Positions 5,774-10,984 of a stretch of 11,671 bases of DNA are shown here, in pieces; position 1 is the first letter of the stretch; each line of letters begins with the position of its first letter. The DNA is from an uncultured Flavobacterium sp. (lineage in GTDB: Bacteria; Bacteroidota; Bacteroidia; Flavobacteriales; Flavobacteriaceae). Where the stretch lies: the NCBI RefSeq assembly GCF_937876455.1, contig NZ_CALFIG010000066.1, positions 1-11,671 on the forward strand, in the 5' to 3' direction. Both the position numbers and the translations under genes were made by a program. The notes under the pieces were generated by a model. The model was not told the origin of the DNA, made no database searches, and saw only the letters and a program-made list of their open reading frames with translations.

Positions 5774-6498
5774 GCAGTACTTTATTCTGGGCTGATTGCT
5801 TTGATGTTTTTCCTTCAATACCTAATAAAAGTGTTGATGCTATTATTGCAGATTTGCCTTATGGAACAACACAAAACAAATGGGATAGTGTTTTGCCATT
5901 GGATGAACTATGGAAGCAATACAAGCGGATTTTAAAGGATAGAGGAGTAGTTTTATTATTTGCTCAAATACCATTTTCAATTACATTGGGTGCTTCAAAT
6001 TTGAAGTGGTTAAAATACGAATGGATATGGGAAAAGGATAGAGCAAGCGGACACTTAAACGCTAAAAAGCAACCAATGAAAGCACACGAAAACATATTGG
6101 TTTTTTATGAGCAAATAGGAACTTACAACCCACAAAAAACAAGTGGGCATAAGCCAAGTAATGTAAGTGGGAAAAGATTGAAAGAAACCACTAACTACGG
6201 CAAGTTTGAGCAAATAATAAGTGGAGGACAAACAGATAGATACCCACGAAGCGTTTATAAACATAATGTAGCAAACAGCCAACACGGAATTGAACACCCA
6301 ACACAAAAACCGCTTGGATTGCTTGAAATGCTTGTAAACACTTATACCAATGAAAATGAAATAGTATTAGACAATACAATGGGGTCAGGAACTACTGGCT
6401 TGGCTTGTCTGAAAACAAATCGTCAATTCATAGGTATTGAAAAAGAAAAACAATATTACGATGTCGCTGTTCGGAGGCTGTCCGAGTATTGCGGCTAA
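5725..6498 (+). CDS. Beta-class DNA N4/N6 methyltransferase (cassette D)
   Basis: 257 aa, N6_N4_Mtase family (PF01555 type). The catalytic motif IV is near the N-terminus as ADLPYGTT (D43-L-P-Y46), a DLPY variant of DPPY. The SAM motif I is near the C-terminus as VLDNTMGSGTTGLA (D216, G220, G222), followed by FIGIEKEKQYYDVA. The order IV then I, with a variable recognition region between (about residues 85-190), is the beta arrangement. It would methylate an exocyclic amino group of A or C in a specific site; specificity cannot be read. The first 14 residues (MMNLADNPHLHKAD) are hairpin-encoded and no in-frame ATG follows before the core. The stop is the TAA of GGCTAAC at 6493-6499. No cognate restriction enzyme is present. 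Confidence 0.9.
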   Translation: MMNLADNPHLHKADVSRSTLFWADCFDVFPSIPNKSVDAIIADLPYGTTQNKWDSVLPLDELWKQYKRILKDRGVVLLFAQIPFSITLGASNLKWLKYEWIWEKDRASGHLNAKKQPMKAHENILVFYEQIGTYNPQKTSGHKPSNVSGKRLKETTNYGKFEQIISGGQTDRYPRSVYKHNVANSQHGIEHPTQKPLGLLEMLVNTYTNENEIVLDNTMGSGTTGLACLKTNRQFIGIEKEKQYYDVAVRRLSEYCG

Positions 6499-6656
6499 CT
6501 AGCGGCTACCCGCTACTCGTAGCGCATATACACCAAATAAAAGCAAATGAGCGATACAAACAAGTGTTTAAACTGCACCCACCGAATAAGCCGAAACTTT
6601 GGATACACGGGTAAAAGCTATTGCAGTAAGCAAAAAGTAAAAATAACCCGCTAGTT
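6493..6656 (+). repeat. Array-end repeat with competing small hairpins
   Basis: GGCTAAC closes cassette D. AACTAGCGG (6497-6505) is complementary to CCGCTAGTT (6648-6656), which would make a last, weaker long hairpin around the small frame at 6547. Locally, TAGCGG/CCGCTA (6500-6515, tetraloop CTAC) and CGCTAC/GTAGCG (6511-6524) are mutually exclusive stems. No T-run follows, so this is not a clear intrinsic terminator. Confidence 0.35.
6547..6654 (+). CDS. Small Cys-containing protein (35 aa)
   Basis: The ATG follows an A-rich stretch (AAATAAAAGCAA), the usual type of initiation region here. The product begins MSDTNKCLNCTHRIS and later has SYCSKQK. Its C7, C10, H12 and C26 could bind one zinc ion, resembling a truncated zinc ribbon of the CxxC...C type found in tiny phage proteins. 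I know no named family. It lies just after the cassette array, and its TAG overlaps the 3' arm of the possible array-end repeat. A second Cys peptide follows 29 bases later. Real small gene rather than chance is favoured by the ordered Cys pattern, but evidence is limited. Confidence 0.5.
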   Translation: MSDTNKCLNCTHRISRNFGYTGKSYCSKQKVKITR

Positions 6657-6683
6657 TTAGATGGTATTATAAATGTCAAAAAA

Positions 6684-6785
6684 ATGAAGTTTATGTCTGG
6701 TAAATCTTTAGTTAGTAAATTTAACCGTAAAACTTTTATGGGGAAATGTTCTAATTGTTTAGAATTATGTGGATTAAATATGTAA
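6684..6785 (+). CDS. Possible small Cys-containing peptide (33 aa)
   Basis: ATG at 6684; an in-frame ATG three codons later is an alternative start. The product is basic in its first half (FMSGKSLVSKFNRK) and ends with KCSNCLELCGLNM, a CxxC followed by a third Cys. That again suggests a metal-binding knuckle, as in the preceding 35-aa protein. It ends 15 bases before the next gene. Short length and AT-rich sequence make a chance frame possible. Confidence 0.35.
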   Translation: MKFMSGKSLVSKFNRKTFMGKCSNCLELCGLNM

Positions 6786-6800
6786 CTTAGCGAAACGGAA

Positions 6801-7214
6801 ATGAAAAAAAAAACGATTGAGTACATAAGACACGCTAGGCAAATGGCTATGGCAAATTGCGACCTAGATGTAGCAAAAGACTTAGATAGCTTACTAGACC
6901 AACACGAGTTAATAATCCCGTTTAATTCAACTATCTTTATTGAAACGTGGGAAACATTATTAACTCAACCTAAGTGGCGTAGAAAGTCAAAAATAGCATT
7001 ACAGGCAGCACTTAAAATACTAAGTAAAACAACGGAACAGAAAGCTATTGAGGCAATCGAGCGTACAATAGCGGGTAACTATCAAGGTATATTTTTAGAG
7101 AAAACTAAAGAAGTACCAAACCAAGTTCAACACGCTATCGAGGTAAACAACGGAGTACACGATTTAATCGAAAAAACTTATTCAAATGAGCGAAATCCAA
7201 GAATACAAGGTTAA
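6801..7214 (+). CDS. Phage replication-type protein with C-terminal helical domain
   Basis: 137 aa. The region around residues 45-98 (FIETWETLLTQPKWRRKS, then a helix, then ERTIAGNYQGIFLEK) resembles the C-terminal domain found in Bacteroidota phage replication proteins: W-LL-PKWRKK followed by IE-AI-GNYQG. That domain is often attached to initiator or helicase-loader proteins. Here it is on a short protein with only ~40 residues before it (MKKKTIEYIRHARQMAMANC), so it may be a stand-alone or split form. The ATG follows an A-rich leader (CGAAACGGAA). Its end overlaps the next gene by 29 bases, indicating translational coupling. The replication role is inference from pattern and context. Confidence 0.5.
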   Translation: MKKKTIEYIRHARQMAMANCDLDVAKDLDSLLDQHELIIPFNSTIFIETWETLLTQPKWRRKSKIALQAALKILSKTTEQKAIEAIERTIAGNYQGIFLEKTKEVPNQVQHAIEVNNGVHDLIEKTYSNERNPRIQG

Positions 7215-7962
7215 CCCCTTTAATGAAAAAAGGATAGGTTTTAAGGCTATTAAAGACTTGAATAGTGAATCTATAATAATGCACGAGCTTTGCGATATTA
7301 TTCAACTTTCACACTTTGAAATTACAACCAACACAGAGAAGCTAACAAAGGAAATGTTGTTTTTACAGGCTCAGGCTTTACGTAATGAGTTAAAAGGCAA
7401 GTTTGAGGCTCTTACATTGCCAGAGGTAAAAGAAGCGTTTAGATTAGGAATAAGAGGTGAAGCGGGGCAATACTTCGGGATGTGCGCTAAAACCTATCAC
7501 CAGTTTATAAAGTGGTACTTTGAATTACCAGAACGTGGCAAGGCGTGGACTGCTCATTTAGATTACGAGCGAAGTAAAGTGCAAGCTGAAAAACCCGTAT
7601 GGTACACTCCAGAGTTTTACCGTAACGCCGCTATAAATGCCTTTAAAGACTACAAAGAAAGTGGTCGGATGCCTTACACAGCAGCAGCAATGTACAACGT
7701 AATTAAAGAACATTTAGGGGTTGAAACGTTGATTTTAAAAGAGGACTGGAAACAAATACAAATCGAGGCACAAAGGTCATATGAGTTTAAGCTAAAAGAC
7801 GAAAGTATTAAACGGGGTAATATTCCTAAAAAGCACGATTTAGATTTTAGTATTGAAAACCCCAGCTTTAAAAATGAAGCGATGAAACATGGGCTTCGAT
7901 ACTATTTTGATAGGTTGATAAAAGAGGGTAAAGAATTAACTTTTGAAACAAATAATGGATAA
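7186..7962 (+). CDS. Conserved phage protein, probable replication-associated
   Basis: 258 aa. The centre contains LTLPEVKEAFRLGIRGEAGQ, continuing YFGMCAKTYHQFIKWYF, a pattern I associate with conserved proteins of Bacteroidota phages encoded beside replication genes. I cannot attach a firm family name. It is followed by an aromatic-rich segment (about residues 125-165) and a charged helical C-terminus. There is no nuclease, Walker or transmembrane motif. It starts inside the end of the upstream replication-type gene and its end overlaps the following small membrane protein by 8 bases, so the three form one translationally coupled set. Codon use is AT-rich, unlike region 1. A DNA-binding replication accessory is the best guess. 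Confidence 0.5.
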   Translation: MSEIQEYKVNPFNEKRIGFKAIKDLNSESIIMHELCDIIQLSHFEITTNTEKLTKEMLFLQAQALRNELKGKFEALTLPEVKEAFRLGIRGEAGQYFGMCAKTYHQFIKWYFELPERGKAWTAHLDYERSKVQAEKPVWYTPEFYRNAAINAFKDYKESGRMPYTAAAMYNVIKEHLGVETLILKEDWKQIQIEAQRSYEFKLKDESIKRGNIPKKHDLDFSIENPSFKNEAMKHGLRYYFDRLIKEGKELTFETNNG

Positions 7963-8092
7963 CCTACTTAAATACATAAGCCTACACATAGATGAATTAG
8001 TGGTGTTTTGGTTATACCTTAACACCGCCTTATTCTTTACTTTTGAACTTATTAGAATTATTGTTAGGTGTGTGCAGGGTAAGAGGGTCTAA
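7955..8092 (+). CDS. Small single-pass membrane protein (45 aa)
   Basis: The ATG overlaps the stop of the previous gene by 8 bases. After a short head (MDNLLKYISLHIDE), residues ~15-38 form one continuous hydrophobic helix (LVVFWLYLNTALFFTFELIR), with a short basic tail (CVQGKRV). Positive charges at the C-terminus suggest that end stays in the cytoplasm. The TAA at 8090-8092 overlaps the end of the convergent minus-strand gene by 4 bases. No family recognised; small membrane proteins at operon ends are common in phages. Confidence 0.55.
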   Translation: MDNLLKYISLHIDELVVFWLYLNTALFFTFELIRIIVRCVQGKRV

Positions 8093-8400
8093 TTAGGCTG
8101 CTCAATCCCCTTTTTTGCCGCTTCGTAATTCTTTACTACTGTTTCTAGGGATTGTCTGGCTATTAACATAGAGCCGTCATTTAGATATAATTGCACACAT
8201 TGCACGGGCATTTCATCGTTTTGGAAAATAACATCCTCTTTAAAATAATCAATTTTAACTTCTTCTAAATCAATAACGGCCTTAAACTTTTTCCAAGGCT
8301 CATCATCGTTATTATCTTGAATTGGTATAAATATTATGTTTCCGAGTTCGTCAAAATCCGTTCTTTTGTGCCTATCCCAAATTTGAACCGTGAACAACAT
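8089..8400 (-). CDS. Hypothetical phage protein (103 aa)
   Basis: No family recognised. Beta-rich and acidic: it begins MLFTVQIWDRHKRTDFDELG, has a central strand pattern (FKAVIDLEEVKIDYF) and ends with LYLNDGSMLIARQSLETV plus a helical, charged tail. No membrane segment. Its ATG shares one base with the stop of the upstream exonuclease gene (TAATG on the minus strand), so it is translated in series with it. It is the last gene of the leftward operon and has no terminator behind it, since its end overlaps a convergent gene. Confidence 0.65.
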   Translation of the reverse strand: MLFTVQIWDRHKRTDFDELGNIIFIPIQDNNDDEPWKKFKAVIDLEEVKIDYFKEDVIFQNDEMPVQCVQLYLNDGSMLIARQSLETVVKNYEAAKKGIEQPN

Positions 8401-9161
8401 TATTTTTTACGTTTAGAAATATCAACCGCCTTTTGTTTCATTGAGTTGCCAAAAGATTTAGCGTTTACTTTTTGGTATTGCCCGCAATCAAAACATTGTA
8501 CCTGAACATACTTAACACCAGCGGCAGAAACCTTATAACTCTTTACTCTTATATTAGAACTGCCGCAATGAGAACAATCACACTTATACTCTGCAATACT
8601 AGATTTTGGTTTTAAGTACGGGCGCATTTTTTGGTAAGTGTCTTCTAAAATAACAACGTCCTGTTTACAGTAGTCGGTCATTATCTTCATGGCCTTAGTA
8701 CTTTTTTTCATTACAATATCTTTCCATAAATCAAAAGAGGTGTGGTTTTTGCCGACACCTCCAGAGTATTTGTGTATGTAATCTAATTTATTCGAATTAA
8801 ATCTAAAGTTTGAACGAGCCGCCTTTAAAGTATCTATTGTGGTAAAGTAAGGCATTACGGGTATTTGGTGGTAATAGCAGCGGGTTCTTACCCACTTAAT
8901 ATCGAAGTTATCCCCGTTATGTGCCACAAGTTCATCGGCCTGTTCAGCTATCTTGACAAACTTTTGCAACATTGTTTTATCATCTTGGTTTTTATCCCAT
9001 TCTAAATGATAAACTTTATTTTGCCCCTCCCATTTATAAGCTATGCAAATAATGCCGGCCTCTTTAATTATTGCTTCGTGTGGTACAGTAATGTTATAGC
9101 CAGTTTTCCAAACAGCGCAAAGATTAAAGCCTGTTTCGATGTCAAAAAATAATCTTCTCAT
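8400..9161 (-). CDS. DEDD-family 3'-5' exonuclease with C-terminal zinc ribbon
   Basis: 253 aa, RNase H-like fold. Exo I is FFDIETG (D7, E9), Exo II is LVAHNGDNFDIKW (D87), and Exo III is DYCKQD with Tyr164 and Asp168, the YxxxD (DEDDy) form. Two metal ions held by these acids would drive 3'-5' removal of nucleotides, as in proofreading or predicted RNaseH_2-type exonucleases. The C-terminus adds a zinc ribbon with C196/C199 and C223/C226, likely for nucleic-acid contact. There is no polymerase domain, so it is a stand-alone nuclease. Its place between spanin-like and unknown genes in a leftward late-type operon is unusual for a replication nuclease. It could trim host or phage DNA, or act in recombination. 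Confidence 0.8.
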   Translation of the reverse strand: MRRLFFDIETGFNLCAVWKTGYNITVPHEAIIKEAGIICIAYKWEGQNKVYHLEWDKNQDDKTMLQKFVKIAEQADELVAHNGDNFDIKWVRTRCYYHQIPVMPYFTTIDTLKAARSNFRFNSNKLDYIHKYSGGVGKNHTSFDLWKDIVMKKSTKAMKIMTDYCKQDVVILEDTYQKMRPYLKPKSSIAEYKCDCSHCGSSNIRVKSYKVSAAGVKYVQVQCFDCGQYQKVNAKSFGNSMKQKAVDISKRKK

Positions 9162-9176
9162 TCCGTTAGGTTTGGG

Positions 9177-9638
9177 CTAACGTACAACATTTTTTGCAGC
9201 TAACAAAATAGCAGCACCAATAGCTACCCACTTTTGCCGTTTCTGCTTTTTAATTTCCTTTTGGTAGTACTTACAAGTGTCTGTTAAGTTGTTTCGCAAT
9301 TCGCAAATTGCGGCCTTTTGTATCGTGTCTAGTGCCTGATACGAGGCTATTAGCGAGCTATCCGCCCGTATTACCGTGTCACAAATTAACAACTTTTCGT
9401 TACATGGTATTATTGAATCATATCTTACGTGTAACCACTTGGTAACATACTTAGTAGTAACTTTGGTTTTATACTCAATTACTTTCTGTGTACTATCAGC
9501 TTTTGCACGTAAATAAACGTATCTATTTGCCGTTTCAACACGCACTTTTCTATGCTGCAAATACCAGCAAAGTACCGCTATTACTGCAATAAGAGCCGAG
9601 AAAATAAAGGTTAGGGTGTATTTGTGTATTTTTTTCAT
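9177..9638 (-). CDS. Membrane-anchored coiled-coil protein, possible inner-membrane spanin
   Basis: 153 aa. A short basic head (MKKIHKY) is followed by a transmembrane helix (LTFIFSALIAVIAVLCWYL). A long periplasmic-type helical region with Lys/Asp/Gln-rich coiled coil covers about residues 30-130, and a second hydrophobic patch (WVAIGAAILLAA) lies near the end. An N-terminal anchor plus coiled coil is the layout of i-spanins (Rz type), which help disrupt the outer membrane at lysis. The holin-like and DUF5675 genes upstream in the operon support this. The terminal hydrophobic patch and lack of a recognisable o-spanin partner argue against a simple Rz/Rz1 pair. The two dyad motifs at 9637-9690 lie over and before its start codon. 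Confidence 0.45.
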   Translation of the reverse strand: MKKIHKYTLTFIFSALIAVIAVLCWYLQHRKVRVETANRYVYLRAKADSTQKVIEYKTKVTTKYVTKWLHVRYDSIIPCNEKLLICDTVIRADSSLIASYQALDTIQKAAICELRNNLTDTCKYYQKEIKKQKRQKWVAIGAAILLAAKNVVR

Positions 9639-9690
9639 ACCCGTTCGGTATTAAATTAGTGTTATTGTTACTTTTTATACCCGCTCGGGT
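9637..9690 (-). promoter_or_regulatory. Paired dyad motifs before the spanin-like gene, possible operators
   Basis: ATACCCGTTCGGTA (9637-9650) and ATACCCGCTCGGGT (9677-9690) are near copies exactly 40 bases apart. Each is a short inverted repeat: ATACC/GGTAT and ACCCG/CGGGT. The first overlaps the start codon on the minus strand. Forty bases is about four helical turns, as expected if one protein contacts both on the same DNA face. A weak TATATTTG -7-like box (9703-9696, minus strand) sits just upstream without a clear -33 TTG. Confidence 0.35.
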
Positions 9691-9727
9691 TAGTCCAAAT
9701 ATACAAAATTTTGCGTTTTTGGATTGG

Positions 9728-9752
9728 AAAAATTTGGAGTTCAATTCCAAAT
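9728..9752 (-). terminator. Intrinsic-terminator-like hairpin after the holin-like gene
   Basis: Read on the minus strand, ATTTGGA, a 7-nt loop and TCCAAAT make a perfect 7-bp stem followed by a run of T (bases 9732-9728). A second perfect stem, AATAAAG/CTTTATT, lies just before it at 9769-9789. The 213-base gap 9639-9851 otherwise holds only the possible operators. It would separate the 9852-11668 genes from the spanin-like/exonuclease group. Confidence 0.5.
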
Positions 9753-9851
9753 AAAGCTATAATCGCTTAATAAAGTACCCTGCTTTATTGTGCGAATTTT
9801 GTCTTATAAGTCATTCATTAACCCCTAAAAACACACTTAATGCACGATTTA

Positions 9852-10097
9852 TCATTCAGTTGGGGTTTGTTTTTTCTCCCCGTTTTTAAGTTCTAAAATT
9901 TGAGAAAAAGTAACACGGCCTAATAAAAGCATAACCATTAACCAATCCACTACTAAAAATGTAGTTGCAGTTTCTTTATTCAATCCTTTATAATGAACGT
10001 AAGCAATCATAATAGTTGCCGCAAAACTTGTGTACTTGTGTCCTGATGGTTCGCCCTTTTCATTAAGTAAACCAAACCATTTTAAAAGCTCTTTCAT
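9852..10097 (-). CDS. Holin-like small membrane protein
   Basis: 81 aa. A short head (MKELLKWFGLLNEKG) precedes two hydrophobic segments: KYTSFAATIMIAYVHY (about residues 21-36) and TTFLVVDWLMVMLLLG (about 45-60). They are separated by a short polar turn (KGLNKETA), and the end is a charged tail (LELKNGEKKQTPTE). Two helices with a charged C-terminus and this size suit class II holins, which form membrane lesions that time lysis. The neighbouring DUF5675 protein and coiled-coil proteins fit a lysis module. No holin family signature is certain. Its ATG overlaps the stop of the preceding 52-aa gene as ATGA. A terminator-like hairpin follows about 100 bases downstream. Confidence 0.55.
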   Translation of the reverse strand: MKELLKWFGLLNEKGEPSGHKYTSFAATIMIAYVHYKGLNKETATTFLVVDWLMVMLLLGRVTFSQILELKNGEKKQTPTE

Positions 10098-10252
10098 TTG
10101 CTTTGCGCCATCTCTTTTATTAGTGCCTCTAATTGCCTTATTTTTTCAGTCTGCTTTACAATTATGTTTAAATTAACACTATTGCGCCAGAACTCCAAAT
10201 CTTTCTTTAAAAGCCAGATTTCAAGCTCGTATTGTTCCGTTGTTTTTCCCAT
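10094..10252 (-). CDS. Small coiled-coil protein (52 aa)
   Basis: A complete frame between the DUF5675 and holin-like genes, filling a gap that otherwise would be empty. It begins MGKTTEQYELEIWLLKKDLE and continues with heptad-like helices (VKQTEKIRQLEALIKEMAQ), so it is probably one or two amphipathic helices, soluble and without a membrane segment. Its TGA overlaps the ATG of the holin-like gene in the ATGA form, the same coupling used by its neighbours, which supports it as a real gene. No family recognised; a regulator or antiholin-type partner of the holin is only a thought. Confidence 0.65.
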   Translation of the reverse strand: MGKTTEQYELEIWLLKKDLEFWRNSVNLNIIVKQTEKIRQLEALIKEMAQSK

Positions 10253-10274
10253 AAGTAAGAACAGTAAAGGTACG

Positions 10275-10694
10275 CTATTCTATTACTAATGTAACATCCG
10301 TTTGGCCTTTTAACACTTCCATTAAAGCTAATTCTGCTTTAGTACTTTCAAATACAGAGTTTTTAGCCTTTTTAAATCCTAAAATTAAACACCCTAATGA
10401 ATCTGTCGCCGTGTTACCTCGATGAATCCTTACCCCCTCAAATCCTTTCACGTCAAGTATTTCGGGTAGTAGTCTTTTAAACCGATTAGACATCGAAAGT
10501 TTTACTTTATAAGTGCCCTTTGGAATAGCCGTAATACCGTAAAGTTTCTTTAATTTAATTGCGCCTAATAAGTCAGACTGTAACAAACCTCTATCTTTAT
10601 CCTCTAGCACATAACAAAAGAAAGTACCATCTATTGAAAGTTCACCAATAGTACTTACATCTGTAAAGTCTGTTCTTTTTAGTCTTAAAATCAT
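10275..10694 (-). CDS. DUF5675-family protein, candidate cell-wall-acting enzyme
   Basis: 139 aa. It has the DUF5675 layout: a beta-rich N-terminus (MILRLKRTDFTDVSTIGEL with FFCYVLEDKDRG), then AIPKGTYKVKLSMSNRF. The conserved core is VRIHRGNTATDSLGCLILG, with H91, G101 and C102. The His plus SxGC-like arrangement recalls L,D-transpeptidase active sites, so a peptidoglycan role has been suggested for such proteins, but the reaction is not established. Its place among holin-like and spanin-like genes supports a lysis or cell-wall function. The ATG overlaps the stop of the upstream TM/coiled-coil gene as ATGA. Length is normal for the family. Confidence 0.75.
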   Translation of the reverse strand: MILRLKRTDFTDVSTIGELSIDGTFFCYVLEDKDRGLLQSDLLGAIKLKKLYGITAIPKGTYKVKLSMSNRFKRLLPEILDVKGFEGVRIHRGNTATDSLGCLILGFKKAKNSVFESTKAELALMEVLKGQTDVTLVIE

Positions 10695-10984
10695 CTTTTA
10701 CGCTTTAAATTTGGCTCTTCTGGCTTTAATCCCGTACCGATATAACTAACTATTGCGTCTTTCATTTCATTAGTTTGAGCATTAACCGTGCTAATCTCGG
10801 CACGTATTAATTTATCCTCATTTCGCAAATCTTGTAATTCTAGTTTTGTTTCGTTCCGAACGTCTGCAATACCCTCTTTTACTGCATTAACGGTAGTATA
10901 GTAATTAGCAAATAATATTACAACCGTGCCAACAATTGCGGCTACTTTAGTTATAGGAATAGTTGTTTTTTCAATTGAGGTCAT
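10691..10984 (-). CDS. Membrane-anchored coiled-coil protein (97 aa)
   Basis: After a short head (MTSIEKTTIPITK), a hydrophobic helix (VAAIVGTVVILFANYYTTV, residues ~14-32) anchors the protein. The following ~40 residues form a charged helix with heptad character (VRNETKLELQDLRNEDKLIR), then a Gly/Pro turn and a basic tail (PNLKRKR). The shape resembles phage holin-associated or hemolysin XhlA-like proteins, which have a coiled coil and one anchor but usually in the opposite order. No firm family. Its start overlaps the preceding gene by 14 bases and its stop overlaps the DUF5675 start by 4, so it is part of the lysis operon. Confidence 0.6.
   Translation of the reverse strand: MTSIEKTTIPITKVAAIVGTVVILFANYYTTVNAVKEGIADVRNETKLELQDLRNEDKLIRAEISTVNAQTNEMKDAIVSYIGTGLKPEEPNLKRKR

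Larger units (their letters stand above)
3910..6499 (+). mobile_element. Integron-like gene-cassette array without integrase
   Basis: Five units in one orientation, each starting GTTA and ending TAAC with its own complementary ends. Unit 0: GTTATAGCGC / GCGCTATAAC (3910, 4041). Unit A: GTTAGGCGTA / TACGCCTAAC (4169, 4593). Unit B: GTTAGCTGC / GCAGCTAAC (4672, 5275). Unit C: GTTAGGCGTAGTATT / AATATTACGCCTAAC (5403, 5635; one G-T). Unit D: GTTAGCCGCAGTAC / GTATTGCGGCTAAC (5767, 6486; one G-T). Between units lie imperfect hairpins of 83-133 nt. In integron cassettes the start of a cassette (TTRRRY) is complementary to its own inverse core (RYYYAAC), and the attC hairpin follows; this is the same logic. 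GTTAGGC and GCCTAAC fit the core consensus exactly, while GTTAGCT, GTTAGCC and GGCTAAC deviate. No tyrosine integrase or attI is in the window. Cargo: GIY-YIG nuclease, two DNA methyltransferases and one unknown protein. Confidence 0.7.

Noticed and set aside
3910..6499. CRISPR array or transposon with simple terminal inverted repeats
   Set aside because: The repeats are diverged, paired as hairpins and separated by whole genes, so it is not CRISPR. There is no transposase, and each unit has its own different ends, unlike one transposon.
6500..6524. Intrinsic terminator after the beta-class methyltransferase
   Set aside because: The stems are short and competing and no T-run follows on the plus strand.
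9165..9182. CGTTAG...CTAACG palindrome between the exonuclease and spanin-like genes
   Set aside because: It recalls the array cores but has only a 6-bp stem and a 6-7 nt loop, with no arms or neighbouring units; probably chance in a 15-base gap.
9550..9750. Minus-strand frame of 66 aa overlapping the spanin-like gene start and the regulatory gap
   Set aside because: It runs across the hairpin and both dyads, has Asn/Lys-rich low-complexity content and shows no conserved pattern; the spanin-like gene in another frame explains the region better.
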